Shown: piece by piece, positions 1 to 8,913 of the stretch
Position numbering within the stretch: the first letter of the stretch is position 1
How the letters are laid out: each line of letters opens with the position of its first letter
Source of the DNA: Nocardia sp. alder85J
Lineage (GTDB): Bacteria > Actinomycetota > Actinomycetes > Mycobacteriales > Mycobacteriaceae
DNA length: 64,000 nucleotides
Reading direction: 5' to 3'
Assembly (NCBI RefSeq): GCF_020176955.2
Contig: NZ_JAIUCZ020000016.1
Location: 96,315 to 160,314 of the forward strand
Program-made: the position numbers and the translations under genes
Notes under the pieces: generated by a model
Database searches by the model: none
What the model saw: only the letters and a program-made list of their open reading frames with translations
Told to the model about the DNA's origin: nothing

Positions 1-1163
1 CAGATGTCGTCGTTGGCGAGGGCGATGATCCGCACGCCGCCGACGGTGAAGGCGTACCAGAGGCCCTTCGAGAGGTCCTCGCCGCCGTTGTCGGGCACCG
101 AGAAATAGGTCTGGAACGCCTGGTAGCCGATCGGGCCGTTGCCCACCTCGTTCTCGTGGTTGCCGGGGGCGGGCATCCACGGGCGGTAGCGGGCGGAGCG
201 GGAGTTGTTGGCCCACCAGTCGTTCCAGGTGCGGACCCGGTCGTCGGCCAGGTTGGCGTAGCAGAGGTCGCCGTTGACCAGGTTGAAAAGCGGTGCCAGG
301 CGCTCGATTCCGGCGGTGACGTCGCCCGCGAACGGAGAGCCGAGGTTGTCGTTGACGTAGGTGGGGGCCGCGACGCCCAGAGAGCTCATGACGGGGGCGG
401 CGGACATCCGGCCGAGGGTCGGGGTGCCCTGGTCGCCGAAGCTGGTGAACCGGAACGCCGCCCGGCCCGCGGGGGCGGTGCGCAGCGTGCCCAGTTCCGG
501 CGGGGCGCCGTCGTGGCCCGCGGAGTAGACGTAGTCGGTGTCCGGGGTCAGGCCGGTCAGCCGCGCGTGGTGGACCTGAACCTCGGTGCCGGACTTGGCA
601 TCCCGGTAGGTCCTGGTCTCGGCGTCGATGCTGGCGCCGAAGGTGTCGGCGGCGGTGCCGAACCGCACCACCGGCTTGCTCACCGAACCGTAGGTGTGCC
701 AGGAGACCACCGCCTCCCGCGCCGCGTCCGCGCCGAATTGCAGGTGCAGACCCGAAACACGCGGCGCGGCAGCGCGATCCGGCACGACGGCCAGGGTCGC
801 GGAGCGGGGCCACGCCGCGGTGCCGGAATCGGAGTCGCCGGTGGACAGCGCGACCGCGCCGCCGCCGACGGCGAGACCGGCCACCGCCGCACCCGCCGAG
901 GCGCCGAACAACCAGCGGCGGTTCACCAGATGCGGGCCGCCGACAGCCTCCGGTTGCGGGACGGCACCCGCCGCCGCGCTGGATCCGCCGCTGTCGGATG
1001 CGGGTGCCGTGCTCGCGCTGCCGGAGGCCGCACTCGCTTCGGCGGGTGTCGAATCCGGTGTGCCGGTGGACGCAGGTCCAGGCACCGCGCCTGCATCGGA
1101 CTCGGACGGGTTGTCGGCTGCGGAACTGGGAACCTGATCCTCGCTCATGCCAACACCCAACAC
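1..1163 (-). CDS. Partial Tat-exported purple acid phosphatase-type metallophosphoesterase
   Basis: The C-terminus lies off the left edge. This is a calcineurin-like phosphoesterase expected to hydrolyse phosphate esters outside the cytoplasm. The first ~75 residues are Ser/Ala/Pro/Gly-rich. Next comes an RRWLF twin-arginine motif (about residue 82) followed by a hydrophobic segment. A fibronectin-like N-domain follows (VSWHTYG, LTGLTPDTDYVYSAG), then the metal-binding blocks NGDLCYAN and GNHE. The long low-complexity stretch before the twin arginines is unusual for a signal peptide. The GTG at 1163 is chosen because GGAGGAG lies 10 nt upstream; an in-frame ATG at 1148 is the alternative. Substrate unknown. 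Confidence 0.85.
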   Translation of the reverse strand, partial: MLGVGMSEDQVPSSAADNPSESDAGAVPGPASTGTPDSTPAEASAASGSASTAPASDSGGSSAAAGAVPQPEAVGGPHLVNRRWLFGASAGAAVAGLAVGGGAVALSTGDSDSGTAAWPRSATLAVVPDRAAAPRVSGLHLQFGADAAREAVVSWHTYGSVSKPVVRFGTAADTFGASIDAETRTYRDAKSGTEVQVHHARLTGLTPDTDYVYSAGHDGAPPELGTLRTAPAGRAAFRFTSFGDQGTPTLGRMSAAPVMSSLGVAAPTYVNDNLGSPFAGDVTAGIERLAPLFNLVNGDLCYANLADDRVRTWNDWWANNSRSARYRPWMPAPGNHENEVGNGPIGYQAFQTYFSVPDNGGEDLSKGLWYAFTVGGVRIIALANDDI

Positions 1164-1224
1164 CCGCCGGGTGCTCCTCCGACCACAACGCGGCGAACGA
1201 TGAATGAATCAGCATGAGAAACCG

Positions 1225-1250
1225 CTGTGCCGGGTCCACGCCCGGCACAG
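1225..1250 (-). terminator. Hairpin terminator downstream of asnB
   Basis: Perfect 10-bp inverted repeat (1225-1234 with 1241-1250) and a 6-nt loop, 9 bp beyond the asnB stop codon. There is no T-tract, as is common for actinobacterial terminators. It also separates asnB from the phosphatase gene downstream on the same strand. Confidence 0.7.
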
Positions 1251-1258
1251 CGAACGGG

Positions 1259-3184
1259 CTACAGCCGCACCGGGTACGCGGGTTCCTGGATGTCGGGCTT
1301 GATCCGGTCCTCCACGAAGATGCCGTGCCAGATCATGAACACCAGCAGCGTCCACAACCGCCGGCTGTGGTCGACGCCGCCGGTGCGGTGCGCCTCCAGC
1401 ATCGCCTTGATCGCGGCCTTGTCCAGCAGGTGGTCGGTCTGCGATTCGGCGATCTGCAACGCCGCCCAGTCGTAGAGCTCCGGTCCGCGCAGCCAGTGCC
1501 GCAGCGGTACCGGGAAACCGAGCTTGGGCCGGTGCAGCACATGCGGCGGGACGATGGTCTCCAGCGCCCGGCGCAGCGCGTACTTGGTGGTCTCCTTGGT
1601 GATCTTCTGCTCGTACGGCAGTTGTTCGGCGACCGCGAACACCTCGGGGTCCAGGAACGGCACCCGCAGTTCCAGGGAGTTGGCCATGGTCATCTTGTCG
1701 GCCTTGACCAGGATGTCGCCGCGCAACCAGGTGAACAGGTCGAGATGCTGCATCCGCGCCACCGGATCCCAGCCCCGCGAGCGCGCGTAGATCGGCGCGG
1801 TGACGTCCTGATGGGTCCATTCGGGCCGGAACTCCCGCAACACCGCCCGCAACTGCGCATCGCTGAAGCTGCGCGCATTGCCGTAGTACCGCTGCTCCAG
1901 CGGCAGCGAACCACGATGCAGCAGACTCTTGCCCCGGGTGCCGTCCGGAATCCGCTCCGACAACCGCCCCGCCAGCGCCCGCACCGGACCGGGCAGGTAC
2001 TCGAACGGCTTCAGCGACAACGGCTCCCGATAGATGGTGTATCCGCCGAACAGCTCGTCGGCGCCCTCCCCGGAGAGCACCACCTTGACGTGCTTGCGCG
2101 CCTCCTTCGCCACGAAGTACAGCGGCACCAGCGCCGGATCGGCCACCGGATCGTCGAGATACCAGACGATCTCGGGAATCGCCGCGGCGTACTCCTCCGG
2201 CCCCACGGTCCGGATGTAGTGCTTCGCCCCGATCGCGGCCGCGGTCTCGGCGGCCACATCGGCCTCCGAATAGCCCTCGCGCTCGAAGGCGGAAGTGAAG
2301 GTCAGCAGATTCGGGTTGTGCTGGATCGCCAGCGCGGCGGTGGCGGTGGAATCGATACCCCCGGACAGGAAGGCCCCGACGGTGACATCCGCGCGCATGT
2401 GCTTGGCCACCGAGTCCGACAGCACCTCGGCGATCTCCCGGTAGCGCTTCAGATCCTCGCCCGGCGCGAACGGACGTACCCGGAACGTCGGCTCGAAATA
2501 GCGGGTGATCTCCGGCTGTTCCCCGATTGCGAGCGTCGCGTAACACCCGGACTCGAGCCGCCGCACCTCGGCATGCAGCGATTCCGGCTCCGGCACGTAC
2601 TGCAACACCGTGTAGTGCTCGAGCGCCCGCACATCCAGCTCGTCGGACAGGCCGAGCGCGGGCAGCAATTCCAGCAGGCTCTTCTTCTCACTGGCGTAGG
2701 CGGTGCCGTTGGGCCCGGTGGCCAGGAACAACGGCTTGATCCCGAACCGATCCCGGGCCAATACCAATCGCCGGGTCCGGGTATCCCAGACGGCGAACGC
2801 GAACATCCCGCGCAACCGCCCGAAAACCTCGGTACCCCAATAGTGGTACCCCGCGACGATGGCCTCACCGTCGCCCTCGGTGCGGAACTCCGCCCCGAAC
2901 TCCTCGGCCAGTTGCGCCCGCAACTCCAGATAGTTGTAGATCTCCCCGTTGAACGCGAGCGCATAACGCTCCGGATCGTCCGCGGGCCCCCAGAACAACG
3001 GCTGATGCGAGTGGTCGATATCGATGATCGACAACCGGTTGAACCCGAGGATGATGTTCTCGTCGTGCCAGGTGCCCCGCTCGTCGGGCCCCCGGTGGCG
3101 GCCGCATTGCAGTGCGTCGTACACCTGCTGGACGACCGCATCGGTCGCTACATCAGCGGTCAGAAAGCCGAGCAGTCCACACAC
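1259..3184 (-). CDS. asnB: Glutamine-hydrolysing asparagine synthetase
   Basis: Makes asparagine from aspartate, ATP and glutamine in the cytoplasm. The protein must begin at the GTG at 3184, because this gives M-C-G-L-L-G-F with the class II glutamine amidotransferase nucleophile Cys at position 2; more upstream starts would bury it. The N-terminal Ntn domain carries RHRGPDERG and FNGEIYN. The C-terminal synthetase domain carries the PP-loop LSGGIDSTATAA and the GEGADELFGGY block. About 641 residues, similar to the mycobacterial enzyme. It diverges from ctaC, as in M. tuberculosis (Rv2201 next to Rv2200c, recalled). In mycobacteria the homologue has also been linked to amidation of peptidoglycan precursors; that role is not visible here. 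Confidence 0.93.
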   Translation of the reverse strand: MCGLLGFLTADVATDAVVQQVYDALQCGRHRGPDERGTWHDENIILGFNRLSIIDIDHSHQPLFWGPADDPERYALAFNGEIYNYLELRAQLAEEFGAEFRTEGDGEAIVAGYHYWGTEVFGRLRGMFAFAVWDTRTRRLVLARDRFGIKPLFLATGPNGTAYASEKKSLLELLPALGLSDELDVRALEHYTVLQYVPEPESLHAEVRRLESGCYATLAIGEQPEITRYFEPTFRVRPFAPGEDLKRYREIAEVLSDSVAKHMRADVTVGAFLSGGIDSTATAALAIQHNPNLLTFTSAFEREGYSEADVAAETAAAIGAKHYIRTVGPEEYAAAIPEIVWYLDDPVADPALVPLYFVAKEARKHVKVVLSGEGADELFGGYTIYREPLSLKPFEYLPGPVRALAGRLSERIPDGTRGKSLLHRGSLPLEQRYYGNARSFSDAQLRAVLREFRPEWTHQDVTAPIYARSRGWDPVARMQHLDLFTWLRGDILVKADKMTMANSLELRVPFLDPEVFAVAEQLPYEQKITKETTKYALRRALETIVPPHVLHRPKLGFPVPLRHWLRGPELYDWAALQIAESQTDHLLDKAAIKAMLEAHRTGGVDHSRRLWTLLVFMIWHGIFVEDRIKPDIQEPAYPVRL

Positions 3185-3532
3185 TGCGTCGAGAACCTCG
3201 TTCCGGTATCGGGGGGCCTGTCGGGGACATGCCAAATCAGTCTCCGAGTATGCCGTACCCACCCCGCCGACGCAGTATCTGCGGCGGTGTTCGATGGCCT
3301 CCGCTTCGCTGCGGCGGTCAGGGTCGTGTCGAATGCGACCCGGGGACAACGTTGTAGCCCGTTTGGTCTACGCTGCGTAGTACTCGGGAACTCGAGCGAC
3401 CGGTCGTGCGTTGCGGACGACCGGCAGCATGTGGGCGGAAAGCCCGGGAGCGGCCCGAACGTGCTGAATATGTGCCGTCCGGCCATCCGGACGGGCTCAT
3501 GAGTCGGATGGACGACCAGGAAGGCGTTGAGC
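3185..3532. other. Divergent intergenic region asnB / ctaC
   Basis: 348 bp without a convincing gene. It must carry promoters for asnB (leftward) and ctaC (rightward). A perfect 10-bp palindrome (ACAACGTTGT) lies near 3347 and a small CGCAG/CTGCG hairpin near 3272. I could not assign clear -35/-10 pairs. Confidence 0.5.
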
Positions 3533-4618
3533 GTGACGCACAAGGCGAGCGAAGCGACAGGAGCGCGCCCCGCACCGGGGCGCGGTCGCATCCTTCGGCG
3601 GGCCGGGCTGGCGGTGGCCATGGGGATCACCGTGATGCTCGTCTCCGGCTGCTCGATCGACAATCCCGTGCTGCGATTCGGCTGGCCGTCGGGTATCACC
3701 CCGCAGGCGACCAAGATGCGCGAGCTGTGGACGTGGTCGGTCATCGCCGCGCTGGCGATGGGTGTGCTGGTGTGGGGTCTGACCTTCTGGACCGTCGCGT
3801 TCCACCGCAAGAAGGCGACCTCCCCGGAGTTCCCCCGGCAGACCGGCTACAACGTGCCGCTGGAGCTGACCTACACCGCGATTCCGTTCGTGATCATCGC
3901 GGTGCTGTTCTACTTCACCGTGGTCGTGCAGAACTACGTGCACGAGAAGGTCTCCAATCCGGACGTGGTCGTCGACGTGACGGCGTTCCAGTGGAACTGG
4001 AAGTTCGGTTACCAGAAGGTCGTCGGGCCCGACGGTCAGGTCTACGACGGGGCGGACAGCACCCGGCAGGGCCTGAACCAGGAGATCATCGACGAGTACA
4101 AGGAGCGCCGCGCCAACGGCCACGCGCAGCCGGGCCCGGATCACGGTCTGCCCGCGCAGGACATCAGCTACCTGCACTACGACAAGGTCGAGACCGTCGG
4201 CTCCAGCCAGGAGATCCCGGTGCTGGTGCTGCCGACCGGTAAGAACATCGAGTTCCAGCTGGCCTCGGCGGACGTCATCCACTCGTTCTGGGTGCCGGAG
4301 TTCCTGTTCAAACGGGACGTGATGCCGAACCCGAAGGAGAACCACTCCGACAACGTCTTCCAGATCACGAAGATCGAGAAGGAGGGTGCTTTCGTCGGTC
4401 GCTGCGCGGAGATGTGCGGTACTTTCCACTCGATGATGAACTTCGAGGTCCGGGCCGTGTCGCCGGAGAAGTTCCAGCAGTATCTGGCCGACCGTCAGGC
4501 CGGTAAGACCAATGCCGAGGCGCTGGCCGACATCCACGAGTCGCCGACTGCGGTGTCCACGCACCCGTTCGACACCTCGCGCACCTCGCGTGAAGCCACC
4601 CAGGCCGAGAGCAAGTAA
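3533..4618 (+). CDS. ctaC: Cytochrome c oxidase (aa3) subunit II, lipoprotein
   Basis: CuA-bearing subunit of the aa3 terminal oxidase in the plasma membrane; it accepts electrons from the bcc complex and passes them to subunit I. A lipobox (MLVSGCS) follows the N-terminal hydrophobic stretch, then two transmembrane helices, then the periplasmic cupredoxin domain with DVIHSFWVPEF and the CuA motif CAEMCGTFHSMM. The extra segment between the second helix and the CuA fold (VYDGADS to PAQDISYLHY) is typical of actinobacterial CtaC. I chose the GTG at 3533, 8 nt after AGGAAGG; a TTG at 3527 would be too close to that site. ctaF follows after 27 bp. Confidence 0.95.
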   Translation: MTHKASEATGARPAPGRGRILRRAGLAVAMGITVMLVSGCSIDNPVLRFGWPSGITPQATKMRELWTWSVIAALAMGVLVWGLTFWTVAFHRKKATSPEFPRQTGYNVPLELTYTAIPFVIIAVLFYFTVVVQNYVHEKVSNPDVVVDVTAFQWNWKFGYQKVVGPDGQVYDGADSTRQGLNQEIIDEYKERRANGHAQPGPDHGLPAQDISYLHYDKVETVGSSQEIPVLVLPTGKNIEFQLASADVIHSFWVPEFLFKRDVMPNPKENHSDNVFQITKIEKEGAFVGRCAEMCGTFHSMMNFEVRAVSPEKFQQYLADRQAGKTNAEALADIHESPTAVSTHPFDTSRTSREATQAESK

Positions 4619-4645
4619 CCGAGAGCAAGAGGAATGTGATCTGAC

Positions 4646-5062
4646 ATGAAGGTCGAAGCACGCATCTTCGAGCTGCTCACGGTGTTCTTCATCATCGTGG
4701 CGGTCATCTACGCCTTCTTCACCGGCCAGTCGCGGACCGGCGTGGAATGGGCCGGCACCACCGCGATCGTGCTGACCGCGGGCCTGACCCTGATCGTCGG
4801 CACCTATTTCCGCTTCGTCGCCCGGCGCCTCGACCTGCGCCCGGAGGACTTCGAGGATGCGGAGATCGTCGACGGCGCCGGTGACCTGGGCTTCTTCTCG
4901 CCGGGTTCGTTCTGGCCCATCCTGCTGGCCGGTTCCGCCGCGATCACCGCGCTGGGATTCGCGTTCTTCCAGATCTGGTTGATCGCGCTGGGTGTCGTCT
5001 GCATCCTCAGCGCCGCGGCCGGACTGGTGTTCGAGTACCACATCGGACCGGAGAAGCACTGA
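4646..5062 (+). CDS. ctaF: Actinobacterial cytochrome c oxidase subunit IV
   Basis: Small (138 aa) integral membrane subunit of the aa3 oxidase, found in the actinobacterial bcc-aa3 supercomplex. Four hydrophobic segments are visible in two pairs (about residues 8-27 and 35-55, then 88-105 and 108-130), separated by an acidic loop RPEDFEDAEIVDG that is characteristic of the family. It lies just downstream of ctaC and very likely in the same transcript, which ends at the strong hairpin that follows. Confidence 0.93.
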   Translation: MKVEARIFELLTVFFIIVAVIYAFFTGQSRTGVEWAGTTAIVLTAGLTLIVGTYFRFVARRLDLRPEDFEDAEIVDGAGDLGFFSPGSFWPILLAGSAAITALGFAFFQIWLIALGVVCILSAAAGLVFEYHIGPEKH

Positions 5063-5083
5063 TCGCCACGTAGTCGCGAAGCC

Positions 5084-5117
5084 GAACCGCCCCCGGGAAA
5101 TCTCCCGGGGGCGGTTC
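5084..5117. terminator. Strong hairpin after ctaCF
   Basis: 14-bp perfect stem (5084-5097 with 5104-5117), extendable by one A-T pair, with a 4-6 nt loop, starting 22 bp after the ctaF stop. It marks the left boundary of the accessory block. Confidence 0.85.
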
Positions 5118-5149
5118 CGTGCTTGTGACGGGCCGGTTCGGTGCTGAGC

Positions 5150-5155
5150 TAAGCT
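5150..5155 (+). promoter_or_regulatory. -10 box of a leaderless promoter for the thioesterase gene
   Basis: TAAGCT, with six bases before the ATG at 5162, so transcription would begin at or next to the start codon. No ribosome binding site is visible. A possible -35 (TGACGG) lies at 5126-5131. Confidence 0.5.
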
Positions 5156-5161
5156 CCGGCG

Positions 5162-5602
5162 ATGCCGGACATCGCAGACGCGCTGAGTTCTTCCCAGGAA
5201 GCACGACTGCGCGACAGTATCGGACGCCAGACCCTGCTCACCACGCTCGGGATCGGAATCTCCAGCCTGGCACCCGGGCGCGTCGTGCTCGAGCTGCCGT
5301 TCCGCGAGGATCTGTGCCAGCAGAACGGTTTCGTGCACGCCGGCGCCATCACCACCCTGGCCGATTCGGCGTGCGGCTACGCGGCCATGTCACTGCAACC
5401 GCTCGACCGCGACATCCTCACCGTCGAATTCAAGGTCAATCTCATGAGTCCGGCTGTGGGACAGCGGTTTCTGGCGACGGCGACGGTCGTGCGATCCGGC
5501 CGCACCCTCACCGTCTGCACCGCCGAGGTCGTATCCGATGCCGCGGGCGCGCGCCCGGTGGCGCTGATGCAGGCCACCCTCATGGCCCTGCCGTCGTCCT
5601 GA
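5162..5602 (+). CDS. PaaI-family hotdog acyl-CoA thioesterase
   Basis: 146 aa single hotdog domain expected to hydrolyse an acyl-CoA or aryl-CoA thioester. The family signature QNGFVHAGAITTLADSACG contains the catalytic-loop Asn/His-Gly and the Asp of the central helix; LTVEFKVNLMSPA follows as the usual CoA-binding strand. The same arrangement is seen in PaaI/DUF4442 proteins. No operon partner: the next gene is on the other strand. Substrate cannot be told from sequence. Confidence 0.85.
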   Translation: MPDIADALSSSQEARLRDSIGRQTLLTTLGIGISSLAPGRVVLELPFREDLCQQNGFVHAGAITTLADSACGYAAMSLQPLDRDILTVEFKVNLMSPAVGQRFLATATVVRSGRTLTVCTAEVVSDAAGARPVALMQATLMALPSS

Positions 5603-5604
5603 AT

Positions 5605-6885
5605 CTAGTCGGGGATGTGGTAGCGCTGCCCGCGTTCCGAGGCGCAGATGTCGTCGACGGCGGCGTCGATGTCGCGCAGCAGTTCGGCGGTGCCGCGCGT
5701 GCCCGGGTAGATGCTCGGCGGCCGCAGCCGGCAGGTGAAGCTGATGTAGCCGTGGTCCTCGCCGACCTGCTCGTGCAGATAGCTCGACCGCACCCCGTAG
5801 GTCTGCGCGGAGATGACGGTGAAGCAGTCGGCGTGCTCGCGGCGCTCGGTGAGCAGATCGTGCAGCCGGTGGAACACCGAGTGGTAGCTCGACAGCGGTG
5901 CGAAGACCGCGACCCGGTAGGCCGGGCCGCGCTCACCCGCCGAGCTGATCACGGTGTCGGCCAGGTATTCCGCGTCGCGCAGCGTCAGCACCTTGGGGGC
6001 GAACATGAGGGCGCCGGCGGCGGCGTGCCGCACCGGCATCGCGGCCCGGCCGCTGGCGTGCGAGGCGATGGCGCCGAGGCCCTTGCGGGCGCGGGCGCCG
6101 AGTTCGCGGCGAGCGCGCAGCGACGGGGTGGCGGTGGCGGGGTGCAGGCTCGACCACTGGCCGAAACGGACCGTGCCCAGCTGCAACTGGCCGCTGCCGA
6201 CCGGCCGCGCCACCCGCAGCGGGGCGGTGTCGACCCAGCGGCCGACCTGGAGCAGGGCGTCGCCGGGCCGGTTGATCTCGGCCAGCGAATGTTCGACGAA
6301 GGTGTCGAAGTCGAGGAAGCGGTGCGCGTCGGAGGTGAGCCAGGTGCGGTCCTTGTCGACCTCGACGGCCTCCAGGGTGAGCGCGGTGATGATGCCGGCC
6401 CGCCCGGCGCTGCCGAGGATGCGCCGGAAGCGGTCGCTGTGGTGGGTGCGCCCGCAGGTGCCGAACCGGCCCTCCGGATCGACGTATTCGAGGGAGATCA
6501 CATTGTCGCTGAACATGCCGTAGCGGTGCGAGGCCGCCGAGAGCCCGCCCACCGCGGCGAAGCCACCCGCGGTGATCTCCCGGTGGTCGCCGACGACCGG
6601 CAGGCCGAGGCCGTGCGCGCCCAGCGTGCGGTCGATATCGGACAGCCGGGCGCCGGCCTGTACGCGGACCAGCCGGGCGTCGGCGTCGACCGCCTGCACC
6701 CGGTTCATCCGGCGCAGCGACAGCACCACCCGGCGGTCCGGCGCGACGGGCCTGTCCTCGTGCTCGCGCTCGCCGCCGCGGATGGTCAGCGGTTGCGGGC
6801 GTGAATCACGCACCGTGCGAACCACATCCGCGGTATCGCGAGGTACGTACTCCGCAGGAGGGATGGCGGCCAACGTCGTGCTCAT
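5605..6885 (-). CDS. FAD-binding (FAD_binding_4 / VAO-type) oxidoreductase
   Basis: About 426 aa. The PCMH-type FAD domain spans roughly residues 15-190: LTIRGG, RRMNRVQAVDADARLVRVQAGARLSDI, LGLPVVGDHREITAGGFAAVGGLSAASHRYGMFSDNV. The C-terminal half (VAVFAPLSSYHSVFHRLHDLL onward) resembles the substrate domain of sugar and aldonolactone oxidases. The ATG at 6885 is preferred; an in-frame ATG at 6903 is possible and neither has a good ribosome binding site. The stop lies only 2 bp from the convergent thioesterase gene. It could be a DprE1- or lactone-oxidase-like enzyme, but I cannot name the substrate. Confidence 0.75.
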   Translation of the reverse strand: MSTTLAAIPPAEYVPRDTADVVRTVRDSRPQPLTIRGGEREHEDRPVAPDRRVVLSLRRMNRVQAVDADARLVRVQAGARLSDIDRTLGAHGLGLPVVGDHREITAGGFAAVGGLSAASHRYGMFSDNVISLEYVDPEGRFGTCGRTHHSDRFRRILGSAGRAGIITALTLEAVEVDKDRTWLTSDAHRFLDFDTFVEHSLAEINRPGDALLQVGRWVDTAPLRVARPVGSGQLQLGTVRFGQWSSLHPATATPSLRARRELGARARKGLGAIASHASGRAAMPVRHAAAGALMFAPKVLTLRDAEYLADTVISSAGERGPAYRVAVFAPLSSYHSVFHRLHDLLTERREHADCFTVISAQTYGVRSSYLHEQVGEDHGYISFTCRLRPPSIYPGTRGTAELLRDIDAAVDDICASERGQRYHIPD

Positions 6886-7105
6886 GACCCCACAGCTAAC
6901 CATATGAGGGGCGCGGCGTCTGCCCGAGTCGGCGTGCCGGACGACTGTCGCCTGGCGCGTCGCGCGATCGCCGCGGCATCGGCCGTGCTGTCCCGAAAGG
7001 GCTTCCCGGCAGAGGGAAATCCGATTTCCGCGAGTGCGCGCGGCGACCCGATCGTGACCGTGAATCCACTTGTGGCCGCGGCCGCTGCGCGGGTAGGCAT
7101 ACAGC

Positions 7106-7870
7106 ATGGCAACGGTTCTGGTTACCGGCGGTACCGGCGTGCTGGGGCAGCACATCGTGACGCGGTTGCGGGTGCGTGGGCACGACGTCCGGGTGTTGTC
7201 GCGGCGGGCGGGGGCGGGCACCCATGTCGGCGACCTGACGACCGGCGCGGGGGTGCGGGCCGCGGCCGCGGGGGCGGATCTGATCGTGCACGCCGCCTCG
7301 GATTTCCGGAAGTTCGGGAAGCCGGACCCGTTGCAGACCCGCAATCTGCTGGCCGAGATCGGCGACGTGTCACATCTGCTGTACGTGTCCATCGTCGGCA
7401 TCGACCGGATCCCGTTCCGGTACTACCAGCGCAAACTGGCCTGCGAGGACATCGTCGCGGGCAGCCTGCTGCCGCATACGATCCTGCGCGCCACCCAGTT
7501 CCACGATCTGATCGCCGCGGTGCTGCACAACGTGCAGCGACTGCCGGTAGCGCCGCTGCCGGCCGACTTCCGTTTCCAGACGGTGGCGGCGGAGGATGTC
7601 GCGGTCCGGGTCGCCGAGGTGATCGACGGCCCGCCGCTGTGGCGCCGCGAGGACTTCGGCGGCCCGGAGGTGCTGACCCTGGCCGAGATGGCGGCGGTGT
7701 GGCGCGCCCGCCACGGCGGCCCGCACCGCGTGCTGCCGCTACGCCTGCCGGGCGCGGTCGCCCGCAGCTTCCGCGCGGGGTACAACACCTGTCCGGATCA
7801 CACCGAGGGGACGCAGAGCTGGGCGCAGTACGTGGACAGCGATCCGGCGGTGGCGTACCACTTGCGCTGA
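7106..7870 (+). CDS. NmrA-like atypical short-chain dehydrogenase
   Basis: 254 aa NAD(P)-binding Rossmann protein. TGGTGVLGQHIV at the N-terminus is the dinucleotide loop of the atypical SDR/NmrA group, followed by VRVLSRR, which suggests NADP(H). The usual SDR Tyr-x3-Lys is replaced by YYQRKLACE around residue 110, as in YbjT/NmrA proteins, some of which are redox sensors and not enzymes. Monocistronic. Function unknown. Confidence 0.75.
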   Translation: MATVLVTGGTGVLGQHIVTRLRVRGHDVRVLSRRAGAGTHVGDLTTGAGVRAAAAGADLIVHAASDFRKFGKPDPLQTRNLLAEIGDVSHLLYVSIVGIDRIPFRYYQRKLACEDIVAGSLLPHTILRATQFHDLIAAVLHNVQRLPVAPLPADFRFQTVAAEDVAVRVAEVIDGPPLWRREDFGGPEVLTLAEMAAVWRARHGGPHRVLPLRLPGAVARSFRAGYNTCPDHTEGTQSWAQYVDSDPAVAYHLR

Positions 7871-7879
7871 CGCGTTGTC

Positions 7880-7899
7880 TCCGCCCGGTACCGGGCGGA
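7880..7899. terminator. Palindromic hairpin between convergent genes
   Basis: 20-bp perfect palindrome starting 9 bp after the NmrA-like gene stop. As RNA it can fold as a 7-bp stem with a 6-nt loop. It lies between two convergent transcription units and could serve both. Confidence 0.55.
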
Positions 7900-7984
7900 C
7901 CGATCCGGCGCGGAAATGGTGCGGGCGCTGGAATCCCGACGCAGCAGAGCGCAGCCGCGCTGTTCTACGGCACACGGAAGTCTC

Positions 7985-8419
7985 TCATTCGAGTTCGTCA
8001 CCGATCGGGCCTGCGGATGCGTTGATGACGCTGAAGTACAGTTTCTGCTCCACCTCGCCCGTCCGCGCCGTGATGATGTAGTTCCCAGCCCTCGGAATTG
8101 TCAACGGCCGCAGGTCTATCACGAAAGGGTTCGAGGCCGGATGGGGTGGCAGATCGATTCCCGGTGTGAAGCCGGCGACGAACTCCCCATCGATGCGTGC
8201 GATCTCGCCCGGGTCCTCGTCGCCGGCGCTGACGGTGACCGTGAACTGGATCGGGGTGTCGAACCGATCGACCGGAACGTCGATGGCTGCGGCAAGCATG
8301 GCGTTCAGTGGTGCCGGGAACGAGTCCTTTCCGAGCAGGTTGATTCCACCGCCGTTGACGTAGAGGGCGCCCTCCGCGACTGCTGCATGGTCGGCCAGGA
8401 GCAGCACACTGAAGGTCAT
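7985..8419 (-). CDS. Conserved hypothetical, third gene of an HigB/XRE-like module
   Basis: 144 aa soluble protein of unknown function. It starts MTFSVLLLADHAAVAEGALYVNGGG, a beginning I associate with DUF6941-type beta-sandwich proteins, and has strand-rich spacing (FTVTVSA, FVIDLRPLTIPRAGNYIITART). No catalytic motif or membrane segment is visible. Its ATG overlaps the stop of the XRE gene (ATGA), so the two are translationally coupled and probably made together. Confidence 0.7.
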   Translation of the reverse strand: MTFSVLLLADHAAVAEGALYVNGGGINLLGKDSFPAPLNAMLAAAIDVPVDRFDTPIQFTVTVSAGDEDPGEIARIDGEFVAGFTPGIDLPPHPASNPFVIDLRPLTIPRAGNYIITARTGEVEQKLYFSVINASAGPIGDELE

Positions 8420-8913
8420 CGTGTTCTCCGGATCTTCGCTGGAACGGCACTGGTGTTCTTGGATTGCCGGGGTTCGGTCAAGTCCCCGTAGTTCAGCGCG
8501 ACGATCGTGAACTGGTTCGCATGGGCCGCCCAGTTCCCGGCGTAGTGAACGGTTACGGTCTGTGTGGGCCCGGGCACCGATGCGGAGGAGCGGCGACGAC
8601 GCACCTGTTCACGCGGAAGTTCCGGAACTCCGGGCTCTACGGGAGTCAGGACGAAGTCGACAGAATATCCGTACGCACGAGCGTATTTCGCGAGAGCGGC
8701 TACGGTCAGGTTGCCGTCGCCGTTCAGTACTTGTGACACACGCCCTTCCGTGACGTCGAGGATGTCGGCGATCTGGTTCTGTTTACGTCCCGTCACGGTG
8801 CCGAGTCGGCGCAGAATTCGCCACACTTTCGAGGTGGCGTCTGCCGCGGCCAGCCGTATGGCACCCTGTGGTGTATTCGCGAACCGGTTGTATTCGGTAT
8901 CAGACTCGGTCAT
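8416..8913 (-). CDS. XRE-family DNA-binding protein, putative antitoxin
   Basis: 165 aa. A helix-turn-helix occupies about residues 30-85: TGRKQNQIADILDVTEGRVSQVLNGDGNLTVAALAKYARAYGYSVDFVL, the standard Cro/C1 fold used by HigA-type antitoxins. The basic C-terminal half (EQVRRRRSS, then a VTVHYAGNWAAH strand region) has no known domain to me. The gene overlaps the upstream toxin-like gene by 14 bp and the downstream hypothetical gene by 4 bp, so all three form one operon. A lone regulator is possible, but the context favours an antitoxin that represses its own operon. Confidence 0.75.
   Translation of the reverse strand: MTESDTEYNRFANTPQGAIRLAAADATSKVWRILRRLGTVTGRKQNQIADILDVTEGRVSQVLNGDGNLTVAALAKYARAYGYSVDFVLTPVEPGVPELPREQVRRRRSSASVPGPTQTVTVHYAGNWAAHANQFTIVALNYGDLTEPRQSKNTSAVPAKIRRTR

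Noticed and set aside
3497..5338. Long open frame of about 600 codons antisense to ctaC-ctaF
   Set aside because: Arg/His/Asp-rich mirror of strongly conserved oxidase genes; no domain, and such antisense frames are normal in very GC-rich DNA.
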